Assembly (NCBI GenBank): GCA_007741555.1
Contig: CP036526.1
Coordinates: 3,162,001 to 3,226,000 of the forward strand
DNA length: 64,000 bases
Reading direction: 5' to 3'
Source: Stieleria marina
GTDB taxonomy: Bacteria > Planctomycetota > Planctomycetia > Pirellulales > Pirellulaceae
A program made the position numbers and the translations under genes. This document shows positions 37,349 through 46,283 of the stretch, in pieces (position 1 is the first letter of the stretch; each line of letters begins with the position of its first letter). The notes under the pieces were generated by a model that saw nothing but the letters and a program-made list of their open reading frames with translations, had not been told where the DNA came from and searched no databases.

Positions 37349-38191
37349 TCACGCGGCGTCGCGATGCGTGCTGGTTCCGCTGGTAGAGAGTCGCTTGGCT
37401 TGCCCGACCCAGTCTTCGCGTTCGATCCGACCGCGGAAACAGAGAATGTCGTTGAACTTTGCGATGTGGGATTCGGTCCACGCAGCGACCTGATGAAAAA
37501 AGAACACACCGTTTTCGTTCAGGAGATCTTGGTTTGTCGCACCAACGCCCCAGATACGCGTCAGATCGTCAGGAGTTTCCGGGCGCTGGTAATAGACCAA
37601 TCCAAGTTCTGGGTCATGTGCCGATAGATCGTCGTTGACCGAGATCTCTTCCAGTTCGCTTTCGTCGGACGGCGAAAACAGTTTGAACACCGGTGCCGCT
37701 GGTTCCGGTTCATCGATCATTGATTCCGTGTCGACTTCAAAACTTTCAACGACATTGTCGTCCAGAGTTTCTTCGACGTGAAATTCTTCCACGTGGGCGT
37801 CCAGCAACGACGTGTGAGCTTCGATCTTTTCCATCAAGGCGGCGTTGGCGGCTGCTAGTTCGGCCAGTTTGTTGGCGTTCATCATGGCGATATCGCGTAC
37901 CGTCGTCACTTCGCTGCGAAGTTGGTTTGATACGTCAGCGATCGCTTCTCCGGCCATGTGCGGAGCCACGGTCGCAGCCGACTGATGCTGAAGGGCTCGA
38001 GCGTTGGCGATTTCTTGAATCGTTTCGTGACGAAGGCGCTCGATTCGCTTTTCCGTTTCGATTGTTCCTTTGGCGGACCGTTCGGTGGTGACATAGACCA
38101 ACCAGAGTGCGGCAAAGAAGACGTAGACGCCAATGACTGCCAAAAGCAATCCGAGATCCGAATAGGCCAATAGGGACGACAGCTGAAACAT
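37349..38191 (-). CDS. Membrane-anchored helix-hairpin-helix protein
   Basis: A 280-residue protein. One hydrophobic segment (about residues 12-33) anchors it. Then comes a helical stretch with T-E-K-R-I-E-R-L-R-H-E-T-I-Q-E-I that could form a coiled coil, an acidic middle (A-H-V-E-E-F-H-V-E-E, E-P-E-P), and a C-terminal domain of about 60 residues (D-L-T-R-I-W-G-V-G-A-T-N-Q-D-L-L-N-E-N-G-V, then W-V-G-Q-A-K-R-L) of the flap-endonuclease-1-like helix-hairpin-helix family (COG3743). Family members are predicted, not proved, to bind DNA. ATG at 38191 has GAAGG upstream. Role unknown; a membrane DNA tether is possible. Confidence 0.75.
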   Translation of the reverse strand: MFQLSSLLAYSDLGLLLAVIGVYVFFAALWLVYVTTERSAKGTIETEKRIERLRHETIQEIANARALQHQSAATVAPHMAGEAIADVSNQLRSEVTTVRDIAMMNANKLAELAAANAALMEKIEAHTSLLDAHVEEFHVEETLDDNVVESFEVDTESMIDEPEPAAPVFKLFSPSDESELEEISVNDDLSAHDPELGLVYYQRPETPDDLTRIWGVGATNQDLLNENGVFFFHQVAAWTESHIAKFNDILCFRGRIEREDWVGQAKRLSTSGTSTHRDAA

Positions 38192-38453
38192 GGCATGGCC
38201 TTCTTTTTCGAAAGACGATGTTCCGTAACGTGCCACTACGATTAGGGCGTAGCTGAACGGAACTTCTAACGCTTAAACAAATGAGTTCAATGGAAACGAA
38301 TTGAATGATTTATCGGAACAGTTGCACACCAACTCCCGTTCAAATGCAATTCGCGCGTCGTCTTTTGAGGATTTTGTCTCAAGCAGGAAAGATAGAGTGT
38401 TTAGTGAAACAAAGAGCATTGCAAAATAAGCTAGCAATCGATCGGGCAGTCAA

Positions 38454-39212
38454 TCAACGTCCGTCGCGAAGACGGTGGCCCAGGAAGTCGTCCAAGTCCG
38501 GTTCGGCTTCGATCTCGGCAACGGTTCTTTCGATATCGTATTCGACGCGGCGAAAGACAATTGCTTCGCCGTCGTAGATGACGTAGCAGCTGCGTGGATC
38601 ACCGTCGCGAGGCTGCCCGACACTGCCGACATTGATCATCATTCGCGAATTGGTATCCGCGACGGTCAGTCCAGCACCGGTATCACTGGGACGCACAAAA
38701 CGCAGGTCCGTGGTAAAGACGCCCGGCACGTGGGTGTGTCCTTGGAAGCAAAGATGCGGCACCATTGAAAATAGCTTTTCCATTTTCTTGGCGTTCTGCG
38801 TGTCTTCTGGAAAGACATATTCGTTGGTCGGCTGACGCGGCGATCCGTGCACGAACAAGCAGCTTCCTTCGCGAACAGTGCGAGGCATTTGGCACAAAAA
38901 CGAAAGTCGTTTTCGGCTGGCTTCGGGGCCACCTTGGCCGGCTTCAAGTTGACGCCGAGTCCAAAAGATCGCTTGCTCGGCAGCGACATTGAAACCTTCG
39001 GGGTCGAACAACGCACTGCTGTCGTGATTTCCTAAGATACAGAAATCGAACTCCATGGCTTGGTCCAAGCACGCGCAGGGATGCGGCCCGTAACCGATCA
39101 CGTCCCCCAGACAAACGATGCGATCAATTTTTTGGCTTGCCACATCTGCCAAGACGGCTTCCAGGGCGGCCAAGTTTCCGTGGATGTCACTAAGGATCGC
39201 GGTGCGTGTCAC
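38454..39212 (-). CDS. Metallophosphoesterase, YfcE-like
   Basis: A 252-residue calcineurin-like phosphoesterase. It has I-L-S-D-I-H-G-N, L-G-D-V-I-G-Y-G-P, L-G-N-H-D and F-Q-G-H-T-H-V-P-G plus V-N-V-G-S-V-G-Q-P-R, which supply the metal-binding Asp, Asn and His residues. Members act on phosphodiesters or, in a related group, on diadenosine polyphosphates; the substrate here is not known. It is about half identical to the next gene at 39251, which starts 38 bases before it on the same strand, so they are a tandem duplication. The start GTG at 39212 has no clear binding site; translational coupling is possible. Confidence 0.9.
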   Translation of the reverse strand: MTRTAILSDIHGNLAALEAVLADVASQKIDRIVCLGDVIGYGPHPCACLDQAMEFDFCILGNHDSSALFDPEGFNVAAEQAIFWTRRQLEAGQGGPEASRKRLSFLCQMPRTVREGSCLFVHGSPRQPTNEYVFPEDTQNAKKMEKLFSMVPHLCFQGHTHVPGVFTTDLRFVRPSDTGAGLTVADTNSRMMINVGSVGQPRDGDPRSCYVIYDGEAIVFRRVEYDIERTVAEIEAEPDLDDFLGHRLRDGR

Positions 39213-39250
39213 AAGTGGTCTTCGTCAAATCCGTTGAATGAAAAAATGAG

Positions 39251-40018
39251 TTACCGACCGTGCCGCAATCGGTCACCCAATTGATTCGATAAATCTGACT
39301 CGGCGTAAATTTTATCGACCGTGGTATCGATGTCATAGTCGACACGTCGGTAAGTCAGCGTGGGGCCGTTTTCGGCATCAGTGTCCAAAATCGCGTAGCA
39401 CGGTCGCGGATCGTCGTCGCGGGGTTGCCCGACGCTGCCGACATTTGCCATGACTTTGCCACCGCCCAGCCGATAGACATAATCGAACTCGTCAGGCGAA
39501 ATGAATTCGCAGTCCGTCGTAAAGACGCCTGGCAGGTGCGTGTGCCCCATGAAGCAGTACTGTTTGACTTTGCCAAACAGCAGTTCCATCTTGCGTTGGT
39601 CAAAGACGTATTCGGGGAAAACGTATTCGTTGGTGGGATCACGTGGGGAACCGTGGACGAATTTAAAATCACCATCGTCCTTGAACCGCGGCAGTTCACC
39701 CAAAAAGTCCCAGCGAGCGTTGACTTGGGCAGGCGAGCCTGGGCCATTGTCCAAACGGTCGCGGGTCCAGTAAATGGCCTGCAGAGCCATCGGGTTGAAG
39801 CCGTCGGGGTCAAACAGAGCCGCTTGGTCGTGGTTGCCCAAGATCGTGACGGCGGCATTTTTCATGACCAAATCCAGGCACTCGCAAGGATTTGGCCCAT
39901 AGCCGATGATGTCGCCTAGACAATATATTTCCGTCACGGAGAGCGATTTAGCATCGTCCAGCACCGCTTCGAGCGCCTCTAGATTTCCGTGAATGTCGCT
40001 GATTAACGCTCTCTTCAC
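39251..40018 (-). CDS. Metallophosphoesterase, YfcE-like (paralogue)
   Basis: A 255-residue calcineurin-like phosphoesterase. It has the same motifs as its neighbour: L-I-S-D-I-H-G-N, L-G-D-I-I-G-Y-G-P-N-P-C, L-G-N-H-D-Q-A-A, G-H-T-H-L-P-G and N-V-G-S-V-G-Q-P-R-D. In the middle (V-H-G-S-P-R-D-P-T-N-E-Y) it is nearly identical to the neighbour, whereas the C-termini differ. The start is GTG at 40018 with AGGA 8 bases before it. This gene is first in the pair and the other follows 38 bases after its stop. Two enzymes of the same family may divide related substrates. Confidence 0.9.
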   Translation of the reverse strand: MKRALISDIHGNLEALEAVLDDAKSLSVTEIYCLGDIIGYGPNPCECLDLVMKNAAVTILGNHDQAALFDPDGFNPMALQAIYWTRDRLDNGPGSPAQVNARWDFLGELPRFKDDGDFKFVHGSPRDPTNEYVFPEYVFDQRKMELLFGKVKQYCFMGHTHLPGVFTTDCEFISPDEFDYVYRLGGGKVMANVGSVGQPRDDDPRPCYAILDTDAENGPTLTYRRVDYDIDTTVDKIYAESDLSNQLGDRLRHGR

Positions 40019-40157
40019 CGGACAGATCCTAAATCTTTGTACATTTTTAACTTGAGCAGAATCGGGTAACGCATCACGCCCACTTATACGCTAATCGGTC
40101 AGGGGGCCGTTTTGCCTACAGGATTGTAGCGGGAAACGAAAAACCACAACAATCCCC

Positions 40158-40988
40158 ATGAAAACTGCCTCAGCCGGAATAAGTTCCGCCAACCCGTCTC
40201 ACACACTGATCGACTACGACATGACGATTTCCGACTGGCCCGTTCCCGACAGTCTCGCAGCGCCTTCGGTACCGGCATCGATCGACGACGCTATCCAGAT
40301 TGCGATCGAAACGACGGGGCATTCCGGGTCCATCGCTGTTTTGGAAGGCGAATATGTTCACCAGGCTCATCAATTGCCCGATGGTCAGCGAACGGCGGCG
40401 TCGCTGGCTCCGGCTCTTTCGCAGCAGTTGGCTTGGTGTGCGAAACGTGAAAAACTTCCGCATTTTGTTTCGATCGCGTCCGGGCCAGGATCCTTTACCG
40501 GACTGCGAATCGGAATCACCACGGCCAAAACATTTTGTTACGCCCGACAGTTGCCGCTGGTCGCCGTGGATTCGCTCCAGGCGATCGCTGCTAATCTGTT
40601 TCAACAGAACCAATCGATCGAAGATCTGATTGTGGGCATCAATGCGTTTCGAAAACAAACTTTTGCAGGCCACTTCACCCGCTCCGGCACGCTCCCGGTG
40701 TTGTCGGATTTGGCACATCAAGAGGGGCACGGCATCGTCCAAGTCTATGATGCGTCCGAGTGGGCCGACGTGCAAAGAGATGCCGGGGCAGAGGTGCGTT
40801 TTGGTGGAGAAGCAAAGGTGTTTGACGAAGCTTATCAAACACGTTTTGTAGACCGGGAGACCCCGGATGCGATTGGGGTCGGCCTGTCGGCGATCCGTTT
40901 GGCAAAGCGGGGAGAGTTTTGCGACCCGATGGCGCTAAAACCTCGCTATCTGAAAGAGAGTTCAGCCGAAGAGAGGCTGAAGAGCTGA
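40158..40988 (+). CDS. tsaB: tRNA threonylcarbamoyladenosine biosynthesis protein TsaB
   Basis: A 276-residue ASKHA-fold protein of the t6A pathway. It supports TsaD and TsaE in adding the threonylcarbamoyl group to A37 of tRNAs. The diagnostic motif G-P-G-S-F-T-G-L-R-I-G-I-T-T-A-K is at about residues 112-127, preceded by I-E-T-T-G-H-S-G-S-I-A-V. It has about 45 extra N-terminal residues compared with most TsaB proteins. The ATG at 40158 lacks a good binding site; Met22 would be a shorter start. It is divergent from the metallophosphoesterase pair. tsaD and tsaE are not in the window. Confidence 0.93.
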   Translation: MKTASAGISSANPSHTLIDYDMTISDWPVPDSLAAPSVPASIDDAIQIAIETTGHSGSIAVLEGEYVHQAHQLPDGQRTAASLAPALSQQLAWCAKREKLPHFVSIASGPGSFTGLRIGITTAKTFCYARQLPLVAVDSLQAIAANLFQQNQSIEDLIVGINAFRKQTFAGHFTRSGTLPVLSDLAHQEGHGIVQVYDASEWADVQRDAGAEVRFGGEAKVFDEAYQTRFVDRETPDAIGVGLSAIRLAKRGEFCDPMALKPRYLKESSAEERLKS

Positions 40989-41111
40989 GCGATCGGGACG
41001 ACGTCAGGGAGACGCGAAAGAAGGTGAGTCTGCCGCGTGGGATTGAATGCTCCCGTTCAGCTGAATCGCTGCGTTTTGTCCGGCGCCTTACCAGTCTGTA
41101 GCGGGGCGTTA

Positions 41112-41408
41112 CTACGCCGCGAGCTGGTTTCTTAGATGGTTCAGAACGATGGATTCGCTTTCTTTGCGAATGCCGTCGCTGCCGTAATAGATGACCGTGT
41201 TTTTGACGAAGTCACAGATCGCAGTCAGCTTTACACTTCGCGGGCCGTGAACACAGAAATACAAACCACATGCCTTGCCTCCTCGAATCACTTCACGCTT
41301 GGTCATCGGAAATTGGTTCGGTACCAGGTGACCGATTTCGCAAAGACGAAGTTCGATATTGGCCACCAGGGTTTCAAAGTCGATGGCTCGCGTTGTAAAG
41401 CTAATCAT
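41112..41408 (-). CDS. Small protein, unknown
   Basis: A 98-residue soluble protein beginning M-I-S-F-T-T-R-A-I-D-F-E and containing L-R-L-C-E-I-G-H-L-V-P-N-Q, F-P-M-T-K-R-E-V, G-K-A-C-G-L-Y-F-C-V-H-G-P-R and Y-Y-G-S-D-G-I-R-K-E. The balanced composition and alternating beta/alpha pattern look genuine. No family is recognised; related planctomycetes may carry it. The ATG at 41408 has no clear binding site, and a longer start at 41501 would add a sequence without sense. It converges on tsaB. Confidence 0.55.
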   Translation of the reverse strand: MISFTTRAIDFETLVANIELRLCEIGHLVPNQFPMTKREVIRGGKACGLYFCVHGPRSVKLTAICDFVKNTVIYYGSDGIRKESESIVLNHLRNQLAA

Positions 41409-41733
41409 AAATCTGCCGGTTGAAGGGAGGCGTTGAACAGATTGGTTTGCTATCACCAAAGTAGAGCTCAATGGCGTCGCACCCGTGGTATCGGCGGCCA
41501 TGTTGGAAGAGGTTAACGGCGCAAAGGATCTTTGCTGACTGCGGCAGGCATCTTCGCGGACTCGTGACGATTATGCCGACTGACAATCCGCCGCCGTTTT
41601 GTTCAACGTTACGGGGGGCCGCAATAAGGCACCTAGCGGCAGTACAAACTGCGTAGTGCGAATAGATTGTCACGGCGGAGCAGCAAGAAGATGCGATTGC
41701 CTGTCGTGCCGATTGCATCGGTGCCGTGACGGG

Positions 41734-42429
41734 CTAGTGCGACCTGAATAGTCCTGGCGTGTCCCGCTGCGTGATGCGGCCAAAGATGTCCCGCATGATC
41801 GCTTGCTCCAAGCTGGAATCGCGTCCAAGCGGAATCCAGCCGAGCGTTTGCGGACTATCGTCGTAGTCGTCCCCTTTTCGCAGCATGGTGCCGTCATGAC
41901 GACGCGACGCCGTGGTTTCGGTCGCGTACTGAGTGCGATCGGTGTCTTCCAGTTCTTTCTGCACGACTACTTCCAAGCTGTACGCAGCGCCTTGAGGTCG
42001 CACGATGACCGTTGCTTTGCGGCGGATCGATTGCAGTGTGCTTTGCAGTCGTTCAAATCCAGGCGTACTGTCGCGGCGCCACGGTTCCAATAACGTCGCG
42101 CCGACAAGGTAGCCCGTTTCGATTCGACCATCCATCACCATGCCGCCCGTGTTCTGAACGGGTTGTTCGCGGGCGATACGAAAATAGTCGTCGACGGCGT
42201 CAACCGTTTGTTGCCACACGAACTTGTCGCTGGCCGGCGGCAATTGAACGGGATTGGGCATGAATGTTTCGGGTTGCTTGCCAGCCAAGCGATATTTCAG
42301 TTGGCCACACCCGATCGAAGCAACGGACAGACAAACGCAGGCGACCCCGATCAACGCAGCGATACGCCGGTTGAAGAAAGGTTGCTGAGTTTGGTGCGAT
42401 GTGCTGTTCATCATCATGCAGGTGGGCAT
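41734..42429 (-). CDS. Exported lipoprotein, unknown
   Basis: A 231-residue protein with a long basic N-region, a hydrophobic core (A-A-L-I-G-V-A-C-V-C-L) and a lipobox A-S-I-G-C near residue 41. The mature part has D-Y-F-R-I-A-R-E-Q-P, G-R-I-E-T-G-Y-L-V-G-A-T and E-V-V-V-Q-K-E-L-E-D. The final 70 residues are charged. Not recognised. The start may be Met5-7 (42417 or 42411) as well as 42429; none has a clear binding site. It lies 70 bases after the parvulin gene on the same strand, so the two are probably co-transcribed. Both are exported, which fits an envelope role. Confidence 0.65.
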   Translation of the reverse strand: MPTCMMMNSTSHQTQQPFFNRRIAALIGVACVCLSVASIGCGQLKYRLAGKQPETFMPNPVQLPPASDKFVWQQTVDAVDDYFRIAREQPVQNTGGMVMDGRIETGYLVGATLLEPWRRDSTPGFERLQSTLQSIRRKATVIVRPQGAAYSLEVVVQKELEDTDRTQYATETTASRRHDGTMLRKGDDYDDSPQTLGWIPLGRDSSLEQAIMRDIFGRITQRDTPGLFRSH

Positions 42430-42499
42430 CTTGCAGCGGTTAGCGACGTGCGCCGAGCCGGCTGTTTACCGAAACCGGTTTTGCCAATCGTTTCCGAGC

Positions 42500-43717
42500 C
42501 TAATAATTCTTTGCGTTGGGGAGAGTTGGGATCGCCGGCATGTTAAGCGGCATAGCGCCGGGGATATCCTCCGGAAAGATCGACCAGACCGGAACTTTGT
42601 CCCGCATCGCTTCGATCATTGCCTTTTGTGATTTCGCAACCTTGGCCTGCTTCAGTTTTTCCTTGATCGACTCTTGGACTTGAGCACGCGGTTTGATCCC
42701 GGCGTCCTCGCGATCCAACACACGAACAATGTGAAATCCTGTTTCGTCTTCGATGATCTCGCTCATCTTGTTCAGTGGCAGCGAAAAGATCTGTTTGTCT
42801 AATTCCTTGGAGGCGAGTGAGCCTTGCTTGGTCCAACCGTGCAAACCACCCTCGGCAGCAAACGGCTCTTCGCTTTTTTGCTTTGCAATCGCTTGCAAGT
42901 TGCCACCGTAGTAGGCTTCGGCGCCCATTTGGTTCAATTTTGCAAGCGCGGCTTCACGTGATTCATGGTTGGCAAACAGAACGGTGAACTGTTCCCACGT
43001 GGCACGCGATTGTTGAAAATAGTCGTCGCGGTGCGTGATGTAGTGCGTGTTGATTTCGGACAGCGTGACGTGAGGATCTTTTTCGACGCTGCTGCGCATG
43101 TACATGTGGCCCAGCATGGCATCCATAAAATCACGTTCGCGTGCTTTCAGCGACGAACCTTGTGTTCTTAATTTCTTGTCCAGTTCGACCAGGGTCGTGC
43201 ATTCGAACTTTTCTTTCAGCTGCTTGACTTCCGTTTCGTAAAACATCTGACGCGCACGTGAAGACATCATCTCGGCAGCTTCGCGTCGTTTGTCGGCTCC
43301 CTGCGTGCCGACCTGTTCCAACAAAAACGACTCTCGCATTTGTTTGCTTTGAATTGCTTGCTGCAACATTCCGCGGGTTAGATTGACGCGAGCGGTGAGC
43401 AGGATCTCTTGGGGAACTTCCTGGCCGGCCTTTGCGAGAACTTCTTTGATTCGTGCGTCGACTTTGCCTTTCACGTCACCGAGCAAAATTTGCGACGTGC
43501 CAACGACAGCGATCACGGCAGCCGGATCGGTCGGCAGATTGGCGTCTTTGGCTTGCGCAATGGCCGCCGCAATGTGCGGAGGTGGGCCGCCTGCGGCAGG
43601 GCCGCTGGAAAGCGGTTGCTGTGCGAACGAGGTCGTTGCTCCGATCTGCAATGCGCCCAGGGAGAGCGACAGCAGGATCAAGACAAATTTGTAGATAAAG
43701 GTGCTGCGCGACGGCAT
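42500..43717 (-). CDS. Exported parvulin-type peptidyl-prolyl isomerase
   Basis: A 405-residue envelope foldase of the SurA/PrsA kind. The signal peptide (M-P-S-R-S-T-F-I-Y-K) ends at S-F-A-Q. An N-terminal SurA-like helical part is followed by a parvulin domain (about residues 250-345) with G-G-L-H-G-W-T-K-Q-G-S-L, S-E-I-I-E-D-E-T-G-F-H-I-V-R-V and final helices typical of the family. It would assist folding of exported proteins by proline isomerisation. The ATG at 43717 is chosen because the signal starts there; an upstream frame reads through a strong hairpin and is unlikely. A lipoprotein gene follows 70 bases downstream. Confidence 0.88.
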   Translation of the reverse strand: MPSRSTFIYKFVLILLSLSLGALQIGATTSFAQQPLSSGPAAGGPPPHIAAAIAQAKDANLPTDPAAVIAVVGTSQILLGDVKGKVDARIKEVLAKAGQEVPQEILLTARVNLTRGMLQQAIQSKQMRESFLLEQVGTQGADKRREAAEMMSSRARQMFYETEVKQLKEKFECTTLVELDKKLRTQGSSLKARERDFMDAMLGHMYMRSSVEKDPHVTLSEINTHYITHRDDYFQQSRATWEQFTVLFANHESREAALAKLNQMGAEAYYGGNLQAIAKQKSEEPFAAEGGLHGWTKQGSLASKELDKQIFSLPLNKMSEIIEDETGFHIVRVLDREDAGIKPRAQVQESIKEKLKQAKVAKSQKAMIEAMRDKVPVWSIFPEDIPGAMPLNMPAIPTLPNAKNY

Positions 43718-43747
43718 TCCTAGCCCTACGACGTTGGGGGTGAGATC

Positions 43748-43782
43748 GGCAATCTGGATCTGGCTTGTAGCCAGATCTTGCC
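43748..43782 (-). repeat. Strong hairpin in parvulin leader
   Basis: GATCTGGCT (43757-43765), loop TGT, AGCCAGATC (43769-43777): nine perfect pairs. GGCAA (43748-43752) pairs with TTGCC (43778-43782) outside, with four unpaired bases on one side. It lies 31 bases upstream of the parvulin ATG, so it may be in the mRNA leader. Confidence 0.55.
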
Positions 43783-44045
43783 CTCGTTCACAAGCCCAAA
43801 CCAAATCGAAGCAACATCAAACATTCCTAGGCCGCTTGGCCACTCTGTGGCGGAGTGTTTGGCTGGATAATTTAAGTGATTTAGGTGGTCTGTTCTAATG
43901 GCAAATGAACCATCACAAACCCCGTAAATGCTTTGGCCGCATGCTCGTACGGAAGTCCTGCGTTCAACGCTACGGCTACAGCCCGAGTGATGAATTTGGA
44001 TGAAGGGACTAGCGAGCTATGGCATTTTTGCCAAAGCGGCGTCCG

Positions 44046-44064
44046 ACTCTCCCAGTGGGAGAGT
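44046..44064. repeat. 8-bp perfect hairpin
   Basis: ACTCTCCC (44046-44053), loop AGT, GGGAGAGT (44057-44064). There is no T tract. The surrounding text looks like a REP-type dispersed palindrome; a genome search for its copies would test that. Confidence 0.5.
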
Positions 44065-44161
44065 GAAAGAAACTGCTGGGCAATGACCAAAGAGCTGCTT
44101 GGCTGATTGGTCATTGTGCCAAAAAGTGAGGCAGATAAACAAAAGCTATCCGCTGCGGCGG

Positions 44162-45103
44162 CTAGATACCCAAGTCACCGAACAGTGGCGTGCTGAGATA
44201 ACGTTCGCCCAGGCTGCACATGATCGTGACAATGCGCTTGCCTTTCATCTCGGGACGAGCGGCGATCTGAGCGGCGGCGTACATGTTTGCTCCGCTACTG
44301 ATGCCAGCGACGATGCCTTCTTGCTTGGCCAGATTGCGGCCCCATTCGAAGGCGTCTTCGTCTTCGACCAACACGACGTCGTCGACAATGGATGTATCCA
44401 AGTTAGCGGGCACAAAGCCGGCACCGATCCCTTGGATGCGGTGTTTGCCGGGGCCACTTCCGCTGATGACAGCCGAGTGAGTCGGTTCGACCGCGAATGC
44501 TTTGAAGTCAGGGTTCTTGCTTTTTAGGTAACGACTGACGCCGGTGATGGTGCCACCGGTGCCGACACCTGCGACGATGGCGTCAATCTGTTGCCCGCTG
44601 TCTTCCCAGATTTCGGGACCCGTCGTCGCTTCGTGAATCGCTGGGTTCGCTGGGTTTTCGAACTGTTGTGGCATGAACGCGTTGTCGGTGCTGTCGACCA
44701 ATTCGGCAGCGCGATTGATCGCTCCCTTCATGCCTTCGCCTGCTGGTGTCAGTACCAAATTGGCACCCATTGCACGAAGCAATGCGCGACGTTCGACCGA
44801 CATTGATTCGGGCATCGTCAAAGTGAGTTTGTAACCTTTGGCTGCACACACAAAAGCCAGTGCGATGCCGGTGTTGCCGCTGGTTGGTTCGATGACGTGC
44901 GTGTCGGCATTGATCTTGCCGTCCGTTTCGCCCGCTTCGATCATCGCAACGCCGATTCGGTCCTTGACGCTGTTAAGCGGTTGGAAAAATTCGCACTTGG
45001 CGAACACCGTCGCGCCGCCATCGGGAACAAGGCGGTTGATTTTGATCATTGGTGTATCGCCAATGGCGCGCGTGGCGTTGTCGTAAGTCTTTCCGCGAGG
45101 CAT
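44162..45103 (-). CDS. cysK: Cysteine synthase (O-acetylserine sulfhydrylase)
   Basis: A 313-residue PLP enzyme that makes cysteine from O-acetylserine and sulfide. PLP Lys47 lies in L-N-S-V-K-D-R-I-G. P-T-S-G-N-T-G (substrate loop), G-V-G-T-G-G-T-I-T-G (phosphate-binding loop) and G-I-S-S-G-A-N are present in the normal order, with a length typical for CysK. The ATG at 45103 is chosen because the conserved N-terminus starts there; AAGGA lies about 9 bases upstream. A longer frame to 45223 is not similar to the family. It follows korB by 104 bases on the same strand; whether they share a transcript is not clear. Confidence 0.95.
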   Translation of the reverse strand: MPRGKTYDNATRAIGDTPMIKINRLVPDGGATVFAKCEFFQPLNSVKDRIGVAMIEAGETDGKINADTHVIEPTSGNTGIALAFVCAAKGYKLTLTMPESMSVERRALLRAMGANLVLTPAGEGMKGAINRAAELVDSTDNAFMPQQFENPANPAIHEATTGPEIWEDSGQQIDAIVAGVGTGGTITGVSRYLKSKNPDFKAFAVEPTHSAVISGSGPGKHRIQGIGAGFVPANLDTSIVDDVVLVEDEDAFEWGRNLAKQEGIVAGISSGANMYAAAQIAARPEMKGKRIVTIMCSLGERYLSTPLFGDLGI

Positions 45104-45207
45104 GTTCTCAGTCCTTTTTATAGAAACATCTAGTTGTCCCGTCAGGCCATGACAGGAGAGAGCGGTAAGGCCGCTAGTGTGGCAACTTTCGCAAAAGAGC
45201 AATGCCG

Positions 45208-46218
45208 TTAAGCAACGTCCCACGTGTCGCCAGCACTGATCAACTTCTGCAAATCGCCAGGGCCTTTCTTTTCTTTGGCTTCCGTCACCTGGTCGTTGAT
45301 TTGGTCGTCGTACGTGGCGACTCCCTCGACGGCTCGTAGAACGCCCATCGGTTCTGGCATTTCGGGGTAACGCATACGAGCCATCATCATTTGAATGGCC
45401 GGGTTCATGTCTTTTTCGTCATGAATCAACAAGTCGTCGGCGGGAACGTCCGCTGTATTGACGACTTCCAAGTGGTTGCCCACCAGTCGAACGGCTTTGT
45501 CTTTGTTTTCGCCGAAAATCAGTGGCTTGCCATGCTCTAGTTCGACGGTGTTGTTGGGGCGCTGTTTACGTTCTTGTGCGTAAGCCATCGCACCGTCATT
45601 AAACACGTTGCAGTTTTGATAGACTTCGACCAGCGACGTGCCTTTGTGTTCTGAAGCCCGTTTCAGCATCGCGCCCAAGTGTTTGACGTTTGCATCCATG
45701 CTGCGTGCAACAAATGTCGCTTCGGCCGCCAGCGCGACGGATAGCGGATTGAGCGGGTGATCGATCGATCCCATCGGCGTGCTCTTGGTCACTTGGCCTT
45801 CGCTACTGGTCGGGCTGTACTGGCCCTTGGTCAAACCATAGATCCGGTTATTGAACAAAATGATGTTCACGTCCAAGTTGCGACGCAGCGCGTGAATGAA
45901 GTGGTTGCCACCAATCGACAACGCGTCGCCATCACCGGTGATCACCCACACCATCAAGTCGGGACGAGTTGATTTGAGCCCCGTCGCAAATGTTGGCGCA
46001 CGTCCGTGAATGCTGTGCATCCCGTAGGTGTTCATGTAGTACGGAAAGCGACTGCTGCAGCCGATGCCGCTGATGAAAACGATCTTTTCACGCGGGACAC
46101 CCAACTCTGGCAAGACTTTTTTCATCTGAGCCAAAATCGAATAGTCGCCGCAACCGGGGCACCAGCGAACGTCTTGGTCGGAAGCGAAGTCAGCGGCTTT
46201 GAGGACAGGAAGGTTCAT
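45208..46218 (-). CDS. korB: 2-oxoacid:ferredoxin oxidoreductase, beta subunit
   Basis: A 336-residue TPP-binding subunit. It has R-W-C-P-G-C-G-D-Y near the start, I-T-G-D-G-D-A-L-S-I-G-G-N-H and N-N-R-I-Y-G-L-T-K-G-Q-Y-S-P-T-S, the thiamine diphosphate and Mg2+ site. These enzymes decarboxylate 2-oxoglutarate or a similar oxoacid with CoA and ferredoxin to give the acyl-CoA and CO2; the 2-oxoglutarate type is likeliest. The ATG at 46218 comes 66 bases after korA ends. With korA it makes a complete two-subunit enzyme that can supply reduced ferredoxin. Confidence 0.93.
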   Translation of the reverse strand: MNLPVLKAADFASDQDVRWCPGCGDYSILAQMKKVLPELGVPREKIVFISGIGCSSRFPYYMNTYGMHSIHGRAPTFATGLKSTRPDLMVWVITGDGDALSIGGNHFIHALRRNLDVNIILFNNRIYGLTKGQYSPTSSEGQVTKSTPMGSIDHPLNPLSVALAAEATFVARSMDANVKHLGAMLKRASEHKGTSLVEVYQNCNVFNDGAMAYAQERKQRPNNTVELEHGKPLIFGENKDKAVRLVGNHLEVVNTADVPADDLLIHDEKDMNPAIQMMMARMRYPEMPEPMGVLRAVEGVATYDDQINDQVTEAKEKKGPGDLQKLISAGDTWDVA

Positions 46219-46283
46219 AGAAAAACGTTGGGCAGTAAGCAAAAATCGAGAGTGGTAAGAGCAACAATGGCGATCGGATGCGA

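Larger units (their letters stand above)
43718..44161. other. Spacer with two hairpins
   Basis: About 445 bases between the parvulin and cysK genes, both on the minus strand. It contains the hairpins at 43748-43782 and 44046-44064. A short frame (43881-44114) translates to a repeat-like protein without support, so I do not call it. Confidence 0.45.

Noticed and set aside
42500-43804. A longer start for the parvulin gene
   Set aside because: The first 29 codons read through a strong hairpin and do not form a signal peptide, whereas the Met at 43717 begins one.
43881-44114. A 77-codon frame on the minus strand
   Set aside because: No binding site or family; part of it is made of a palindromic repeat.
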